A DNA stretch of 10,539 nt, taken from contig JAGLSH010000020.1 in NCBI GenBank assembly GCA_023135855.1, forward strand, positions 1 through 10,539, in the 5' to 3' direction. The stretch's first letter is position 1, and each line of letters starts with the position of its first letter. The DNA is from Candidatus Omnitrophota bacterium. GTDB lineage: Bacteria > Omnitrophota > Gorgyraeia > Duberdicusellales > 4484-171. A program made the translations under genes and the position numbers. Positions 5,591-10,539 of the stretch are shown here, in pieces. Under the pieces are notes generated by a model. The model had not been told where the DNA came from. It did no database searches and was given only the letters and a program-made list of their open reading frames with translations.

Positions 5591-7864
5591 ATGATACGAA
5601 GAGCCTTTCTATTTTCACTTCTTTTCTGTTTTACTTTAACCGCATATTCTCAAGAGAATATATCTCGCATTGATATTGAAGGGAATGCAATTGTTAGCGA
5701 TGCTACCATTATTTCTAAGATTAAAGTTCGAGCTGGTTTACCTTATAATGAAAATATTATAAATGAAGATGTCAAAAATCTTTATGCTACAGGATTTTTT
5801 GAAATTGTAGAAGCTGAAAAGAAAGATTCTCTGGAAGGCATGGTTATTCTTTTTAAAGTTGACGAGAAACCTTTGCTTAAGAAAATAACCATTGAAGGAA
5901 TGCGTTTTATTCGTAAAGTAAAAATTATCGAGTCTATTGATATAAAAGAGGGCTCTTTTGTTGATGAGTATAAGGTAAAAGAAGCAGTAAGGAAGATAAA
6001 GGATCTATACAATATTAAGGGTTTTTCTCAGGCTGAAGTTAACTATGAGATTGTTCCTGTAGGTGATGAGAATGAAGTCGCAGTAAAATTGAGCATAAAT
6101 GAGAAAGGGATTTTAAAAGTTAGAAAAGTAGAAGTTTTAGGTAATAAAGTTATATCAGTACGTAGGATTATAAAATTAATGAAGAGTAAAAAAGCTTGGC
6201 TTTTTAATCGTGGAGTTTTCAAAAAGAAAGTTCTAGAAGATGACTTAAGGCGTATAACTGATTTTTATAAATTAGAAGGGTTTAGTGATGCTGTAGTAAA
6301 AATCGATGTTGAACGTTTGCCTAAAGGAATTCATCTTATTGTAAACATTGATGAAGGACAACGTTATTATGTTGGTAAAATAACAATAGAGGGAGTAAAA
6401 GAGATTTCTGAGGATGTTGTTAATTCAGCAATGAAGCTAGAAAACGGAAGTGTTTATAGCGAGCAGGCTGTTTACCTAGATTCTTCGTTAATAAGGGAAG
6501 CTTATGTAGATAGGGGGTATATATTTTCTCAGATTGAACCTTTGAGTCTCCTTAACCCAGCTACAGGAAAAATAGATATTGCTTATAAAATTAATGAGAA
6601 TAATATTGCTTACATTGAGGATATAAACATTAAAGGAAATATTAAAACTAAGGATAAAATAATTCGTCGAGAATTAAGAGTTTATCCTGGAGAGAGATTT
6701 GATGGTAAGAGGATAAGAAAAAGCAAAGAAAGATTAGATAATTTAGGATTTTTTGAAGAAATAAGGTTTGGCACAGAACCTGGTTCTGAGCCAGATAATG
6801 TTGATTTAGTTGTTGATGTAAAAGAAGCCAAGACAGGTTATTTTAGTTTTGGAGGGGGATATAGTTCTATAGATGAATTTATGGGATTTGTGGAGGTAAG
6901 GCAGCGCAATTTTGATTATAGAAATTTTTCTACTTTTACTGGTGCTGGCCAAGATTTAAGCATAATGCTTAGTATGGGAACCTTGACTAAACGTTATCAG
7001 TTGAGTTTTACTAATCCTTGGATATTTGATAAACCGGTTTCTTTTGGATTCGATGGTTACAGAAAAGGTCATGATCAAGATGATAATGTTGGTTATGCTT
7101 ACAAAGAGGATGTGAAAGGAGGATTGTTACGTTTAGGTAGAGAGTTTAATGATTACTGGAAGGGTGGAGTTGCTTATAGATTTGAAAATGTTGAGATTAG
7201 TGATGTTGTTAGTGGAGCAACCACAGAACTTCTTGATGAAGTTGGAAGTAATGATTTAAGTAGTGGAGAGGCACAGATCTCTTATGATAGCCGCGATAGC
7301 ATTCACTCTCCTTCAAAAGGCATTTATGCTAGCAATACTCTTCAAGTTTTTGGAGGTCCTTTTTTAGGAGATAAGGATTTTATTAAATATTTTGGACGAG
7401 TAAGTTTTTACACTCCTGCTGTAAATGAATCGGTAATAGAGTTAAGGTTGCGTGGAGGTATAGCTTCTGAGTTTAGCGATACTAATAAAATACCTATTTA
7501 TGAGAGATTTTTTGCTGGAGGTGCGTCTACGGTTCGTGGTTATCGGGAAAGAAAAGTAGGTCCTATTGATAGAGTTACTGAAGATCCGTTAGGTGGAGAC
7601 AGGATGCTTATAGGAAATATTGAATATACTTATCCTTTAGCTAATTTCCTTAAGGCAGCTACCTTTTTTGATATAGGAAAGGTTTGGGGTAATGATAGCG
7701 CTAATATTATTGAGAATGGTTTTATGTCTAGTATTGGCCTGGGTCTTAGGGTGAATACACCTATAGGGCCAGTAAGTGTTGATTATGGTTGGCCTTTAGA
7801 TACTGAAGTTGGTGAAGAGGATCAAGAGGGAAGATTTCATTTTAATGTAAGCAGAGCATTTTAG
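5591..7864 (+). CDS. bamA: BamA, outer membrane protein assembly factor (Omp85 family)
   Basis: BamA is the core of the machine that folds beta-barrel proteins into the outer membrane. The 757-residue protein starts with a signal peptide: a basic MIRR, a hydrophobic core to about residue 17, and cleavage probably near AYS-Q (about 20). Five POTRA domains follow, each opening with a strand such as ISRIDIEGN (24-32), LLKKITIEG (95-103), VRKVEVLGN (177-185), VGKITIEGV (261-269) and IEDINIKGN (342-350). The 16-strand barrel spans about 417-757. Its marks are the loop-6 motif VRGY (648-651) after FFAGGAS, IGNIEYTYPL, GPVSVDYGWPL and a C-terminal beta signal ending in Phe (GRFHFNVSRAF). The ATG at 5591 is preferred over an in-frame TTG at 5555, because the TTG falls in the -35 box and the ATG gives a standard signal peptide. 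There is no ribosome binding site, so the message is probably leaderless. Confidence 0.96.
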   Translation: MIRRAFLFSLLFCFTLTAYSQENISRIDIEGNAIVSDATIISKIKVRAGLPYNENIINEDVKNLYATGFFEIVEAEKKDSLEGMVILFKVDEKPLLKKITIEGMRFIRKVKIIESIDIKEGSFVDEYKVKEAVRKIKDLYNIKGFSQAEVNYEIVPVGDENEVAVKLSINEKGILKVRKVEVLGNKVISVRRIIKLMKSKKAWLFNRGVFKKKVLEDDLRRITDFYKLEGFSDAVVKIDVERLPKGIHLIVNIDEGQRYYVGKITIEGVKEISEDVVNSAMKLENGSVYSEQAVYLDSSLIREAYVDRGYIFSQIEPLSLLNPATGKIDIAYKINENNIAYIEDINIKGNIKTKDKIIRRELRVYPGERFDGKRIRKSKERLDNLGFFEEIRFGTEPGSEPDNVDLVVDVKEAKTGYFSFGGGYSSIDEFMGFVEVRQRNFDYRNFSTFTGAGQDLSIMLSMGTLTKRYQLSFTNPWIFDKPVSFGFDGYRKGHDQDDNVGYAYKEDVKGGLLRLGREFNDYWKGGVAYRFENVEISDVVSGATTELLDEVGSNDLSSGEAQISYDSRDSIHSPSKGIYASNTLQVFGGPFLGDKDFIKYFGRVSFYTPAVNESVIELRLRGGIASEFSDTNKIPIYERFFAGGASTVRGYRERKVGPIDRVTEDPLGGDRMLIGNIEYTYPLANFLKAATFFDIGKVWGNDSANIIENGFMSSIGLGLRVNTPIGPVSVDYGWPLDTEVGEEDQEGRFHFNVSRAF

Positions 7865-7870
7865 GAGGTG
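7863..7870 (+). promoter_or_regulatory. Ribosome binding site overlapping the bamA stop, for the GTG start of ompH
   Basis: AGGAGGTG is a near-perfect anti-16S match. It begins inside the bamA TAG stop and lies five bases before GTG at 7876. It supports GTG as the start and the co-transcription of bamA with the next gene. Confidence 0.8.
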
Positions 7871-7875
7871 TAACT

Positions 7876-8388
7876 GTGAAAAAAATAGTCGGATTTTTCA
7901 TAGTTTTAATGATTATGATGTCATTTTCTTCTACTTGTTTTTCTAAAGATTTAAAAATTGGTTATGTAGATATATTTAAAGTTTTTAATGATTATGACAA
8001 GACCAAAGAATATGATGAAAAGTTAGAGGTGAGAAAAACTGCTGCTGAGGAAAAGTTAGAGGTTAAAAAAGAAATTATTGAGAAACTTCAAAATAAATTA
8101 GATTTGCTTAAGGATAGTGAAAAAGTAAAAGAAGAAGCAAAGCTTGAGAAAGAAATCAATGAATATCGTGATTTAGAAAGAGAAGTTTTTACTGACATAA
8201 AGAAAGAAAGAGATGATAAGATGAAGGATATAATTGAGGATATTAATATAATAATTAAAGATTATGCCAAGAAGAATGGTTTTGATTTAATACTTAATGC
8301 TAATACTGTTCTTTATGGTTCTAAATCTATGGATATAACTAATCAGATTTTAAAGGTTTCTAACAAGAATTATAAGAAGAAAAAATGA
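7876..8388 (+). CDS. OmpH/Skp family periplasmic chaperone
   Basis: Skp/OmpH proteins are periplasmic trimers that hold unfolded outer-membrane proteins between the inner membrane and BamA. The 170-residue protein begins with a signal peptide: MKK, a hydrophobic run 4-18, and likely cleavage near CFS-K (about 23). Cys21 lacks Leu at the -3 position, so this does not look like a lipoprotein. The mature start [21 protein letters not shown] (26-46) is the family signature. It is followed by a long, charged, Lys/Glu-rich coiled coil (about 45-125) that would form the tentacles. The end, [28 protein letters not shown], is the conserved C-terminal strand region. It sits directly after bamA, as in many Gram-negative bacteria. 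GTG is the start, with a strong ribosome binding site at 7863. Its TGA stop overlaps the lpxD start by four bases (ATGA). The family is clear; the symbol skp or ompH is by homology only. Confidence 0.9.
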   Translation: MKKIVGFFIVLMIMMSFSSTCFSKDLKIGYVDIFKVFNDYDKTKEYDEKLEVRKTAAEEKLEVKKEIIEKLQNKLDLLKDSEKVKEEAKLEKEINEYRDLEREVFTDIKKERDDKMKDIIEDINIIIKDYAKKNGFDLILNANTVLYGSKSMDITNQILKVSNKNYKKKK

Positions 8389-9413
8389 GGCTCACTCTTA
8401 AAGAGATTGCAGATTTAGTTAAGGGGGAGCTGGTAGGTGATCCCGATGTTGCTATTACAGGTATTTCGGGGATAAAAGAAGCTAAGGAAGGCGAAGTAAC
8501 CTTTTTGGCTAATCCTAAATATGCTTATTTATTAGAAACTACAAAAGCAGCAGCAATTATTACTTCTCGTGAACAGTTTAAGGCTTCCAAGCCGTTGATT
8601 AAAACTGACAATCCTTCGATAGCTTTTACTAAAATAGTTAGCTTAATTACTTCTGATTATGCTAAGCATCCTAAAGGTATCCATTCCGCAGCAATAATTT
8701 CTCCAAATGCACAAATTGCAAAAGATGTGGCCATTGGTGCTTGTGCAGTTATCGAGGATGGCGTTGAAATAGGAGAAGGGTCAATCATTTATAGTGGTTG
8801 CTATATTGGTTGCCGTACTAAGATTGGCAAGAAGTGTCTTATTTATTCTAATGTTTCTATAAGAGAGCAAATTGAAATTAGCGATAGAGTAATTATTCAT
8901 TCTGGAACTGTAATTGGTAGCGATGGTTTTGGTTTTGCCATGGTGGATGGAGTACAAGAGAAAATACCTCAAATTGGAACAGTTTTAATAGAAGATGATG
9001 TTGAAATTGGCGCTAATGTTACAATTGATAGGGCTAGATTTGACAAGACACTTATTGGTAGAGGAACTAAGATAGATAATCTTGTTCAAATTGCTCACAA
9101 TGTAGTTGCTGGAGAAAATTGTGTTATTGTTGCTCAGGCTGGTGTGTCTGGGAGCACTATTTTAGGTAAAGAAGTTATTTTGGCTGGTCAAGCTGGTATA
9201 GTAGGGCATATTTGCATTGGCGACAAGGCAATTGTTGCTGCTCAGGCTGGAGTAACAAAATCTATTCCTGCTGGTGTCAAAGTTTCTGGGTATCCAGCAA
9301 AACCTCACGAGACAGCATTAAGAGTGAACGCTTGTTTGCAACGTTTGCCGGAACTTTATAAGAAAATAAAGAAACTTGAAGAAAAAATCAAAAGATTAGA
9401 GGAGAAAGAATAA
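8385..9413 (+). CDS. lpxD: UDP-3-O-acylglucosamine N-acyltransferase LpxD
   Basis: LpxD transfers a 3-hydroxyacyl chain from acyl carrier protein to the 2-amino group of UDP-3-O-acylglucosamine, the third step of lipid A synthesis in the cytoplasm. The 342-residue length is typical. The N-terminal uridine-binding domain (about 1-97) includes [21 protein letters not shown] (26-46). The left-handed beta-helix (about 100-295) is built of hexapeptide repeats such as AIGACA, EIGEGS and KIGKKC. The conserved GSDGFGFA (178-185) and NLVQIAHNV (232-240), with catalytic His238, are intact. The last ~20 residues are a Lys/Glu helix that may be a coiled coil. The ATG at 8385 overlaps the ompH stop (ATGA), so translation is probably coupled. 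The gene ends in tandem stops, TAATAA. Confidence 0.96.
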   Translation: MRLTLKEIADLVKGELVGDPDVAITGISGIKEAKEGEVTFLANPKYAYLLETTKAAAIITSREQFKASKPLIKTDNPSIAFTKIVSLITSDYAKHPKGIHSAAIISPNAQIAKDVAIGACAVIEDGVEIGEGSIIYSGCYIGCRTKIGKKCLIYSNVSIREQIEISDRVIIHSGTVIGSDGFGFAMVDGVQEKIPQIGTVLIEDDVEIGANVTIDRARFDKTLIGRGTKIDNLVQIAHNVVAGENCVIVAQAGVSGSTILGKEVILAGQAGIVGHICIGDKAIVAAQAGVTKSIPAGVKVSGYPAKPHETALRVNACLQRLPELYKKIKKLEEKIKRLEEKE

Positions 9414-9415
9414 TA

Positions 9416-10539
9416 ATGAGCACAGAGAATCAAAGAACAATTAAGAGTAAAATAATATTGGAAGGTATAGGTCTTCATACTGGGAAGGAGACTAAGTTAG
9501 AGCTCCTACCAGCATCAGCAGATACAGGGATAATTTTCTTGAGGAAGGACATTGAATCGGCATCTTTGATTAAAGCTAATTTTTGTTCTGTCCTAGACCC
9601 TGATAAATTTCCTCGACGTACTTCTGTAGGCACAAATGGTATATACGTACACACCGTTGAGCATCTCATGGCTGCCTTACATCTTTTAGGCATTGATAAT
9701 ATCCAAGTAAATATTTGGGGTGAAGAAGTTCCCGGATTAGATGGTAGCGCTAAAGACTTTGTTGAGAAAATAAGAGAGATTGGTTGGCAAGATCAGGAAT
9801 TTCCACGTAATCGTTTGATAGTAAAAGAGCCTTTATGGGTTGAAGAGGGTTCAACTAGTATCGTAATTCTACCTTATCCTAGTTTACGGATATCTTATGT
9901 TTTAAGTTATGATAACCCTGTGGTTGGCTCTGGTTATGCTGACATAGTAATTGATGGAGATTTAAAAGATGATCTTTATCAAGCTAGAACTTTTTGTTTA
10001 GAGTCTGAAGTTAAGCCGTTGTTAGACATGGGTTTAGGTAAAGGCGCAAATTATAAAAATACCCTAGTTGTGTCTGATAAAAAAATATTAGACAATGAAT
10101 TAAGGCTTGACAATGAATTTGTTAAGCACAAAATACTAGATTTAATCGGAGATCTATATTTGGCTGGGCCAGTTAGAGGGCATATAATTGCGATTAGAGG
10201 TGGGCATTCCTTAAATATAAAATTATTAGAAAAATTACGCAAGTATAAAGAGAAAACTCGAAGCGCTGGGATAAGATCTCAGACTTTTTCTATTGCTCAG
10301 AAGGATGAATTTGGCGCTGAGGAAATAATGCAAATATTGCCTCATCGATATCCTTTTTTGCTTGTTGATAGAATAACTTATCTTGAAAAAGGTAAAAAAG
10401 CTGTTGGTATTAAAAATGTTACCATGAATGAATATTTTTTCCAGGGCCACTTTCCTGGTAAGCCAGTTATGCCAGGTGTGCTTATTGTTGAGGCAATGGC
10501 TCAAGTTGGCGGAGTGCTTATGCTAGCCTGTCAAGAGCA
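9416..10539 (+). CDS. lpxC/fabZ: LpxC-FabZ fusion: UDP-3-O-acyl-GlcNAc deacetylase / 3-hydroxyacyl-ACP dehydratase (3' truncated by window)
   Basis: One open frame of 374 visible codons joins two enzymes. Residues 1 to about 285 are LpxC, the zinc deacetylase that commits precursor to lipid [19 protein letters not shown] with Glu82 and zinc ligand His83, [18 protein letters not shown], and [15 protein letters not shown] with zinc ligands His238 and Asp242. GGHSLN carries His264, equivalent to E. coli His265. From about 300 onward it is FabZ, which dehydrates 3-hydroxyacyl-ACP in fatty acid synthesis: [17 protein letters not shown], then FFQGHFPG with catalytic His345, and [12 protein letters not shown] with Glu359. 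The linker is only ~20 residues with no stop or frameshift. The frame runs off the right edge, so the FabZ C-terminus is missing. The ATG at 9416 has GGAG (9401-9404) 11 bases upstream. It follows lpxD by 2 bases; lpxA would be expected next but lies outside the window. Confidence 0.95.
   Translation, partial: MSTENQRTIKSKIILEGIGLHTGKETKLELLPASADTGIIFLRKDIESASLIKANFCSVLDPDKFPRRTSVGTNGIYVHTVEHLMAALHLLGIDNIQVNIWGEEVPGLDGSAKDFVEKIREIGWQDQEFPRNRLIVKEPLWVEEGSTSIVILPYPSLRISYVLSYDNPVVGSGYADIVIDGDLKDDLYQARTFCLESEVKPLLDMGLGKGANYKNTLVVSDKKILDNELRLDNEFVKHKILDLIGDLYLAGPVRGHIIAIRGGHSLNIKLLEKLRKYKEKTRSAGIRSQTFSIAQKDEFGAEEIMQILPHRYPFLLVDRITYLEKGKKAVGIKNVTMNEYFFQGHFPGKPVMPGVLIVEAMAQVGGVLMLACQE

Noticed and set aside
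7936..7944. Lipoprotein signal at Cys21 of the OmpH-like protein
   Set aside because: The residues before the Cys (Ser-Ser-Thr) lack the Leu or similar residue expected at position -3 of a lipobox. A signal peptidase I site two or three residues later fits better.

Overview
The window is a gene-dense, AT-rich stretch with every recognised gene on the + strand. It comes from a Gram-negative (lipopolysaccharide-making) bacterium. Two observations support this: BamA, an OmpH/Skp chaperone, LpxD and LpxC are all present, and LpxC is fused to FabZ. That fusion is known from Bacteroidota and several other deep Gram-negative lineages. The low GC content, the S18 of the zinc-binding type, the Ctc-type L25 and the gene order together make me think of an uncultivated lineage such as Omnitrophota. 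This is a guess from general appearance, not a demonstrated placement. No tRNA, rRNA, CRISPR array, insertion sequence or prophage gene was seen. No gap between genes exceeds 150 bases.

Region 1 (1-5517) is a tightly packed housekeeping run: the 3' end of glmU, then prs, rplY/ctc, pth, rpsF, ssb, rpsR, rplI and dnaB. Gaps are mostly 1-20 bases, which suggests one long transcription unit. The genes join precursor supply (amino-sugar for cell wall and LPS, PRPP), ribosomal proteins (L25, S6, S18, L9), peptidyl-tRNA recycling and replication (SSB, DnaB). The only sizeable gap, 148 bases between rpsR and rplI, can fold into a stem enclosing one or two small hairpins. I cannot assign it to a known RNA family.

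Region 2 (5514-5591) is the junction between the two gene blocks. It holds two overlapping, mutually exclusive inverted repeats that share the same 5' arm. These are followed directly by a near-consensus sigma-70 type promoter (TTGACT, 17 bases, TATAAT). The predicted transcription start falls at or within about two bases of the ATG of bamA, and there is no Shine-Dalgarno sequence, so the bamA message is probably leaderless. A longer reading of bamA from TTG at 5555 would take the -35 box as its start codon and is very unlikely to be right.

Region 3 (5591-10539) is an outer-membrane biogenesis block: bamA (beta-barrel insertion), an ompH/skp-like periplasmic chaperone, lpxD (third acylation step of lipid A) and an lpxC-fabZ fusion running off the right edge. 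It supplies both the machine that inserts outer-membrane proteins and the enzymes that build lipid A. ompH and lpxD overlap by four bases, and the remaining gaps are 2 and 11 bases.

The most interesting points are the bistable hairpin/operator-like element joined to the bamA promoter, the likely leaderless bamA transcript, the unexplained structured spacer before rplI, and an SSB without the usual C-terminal protein-docking tip.
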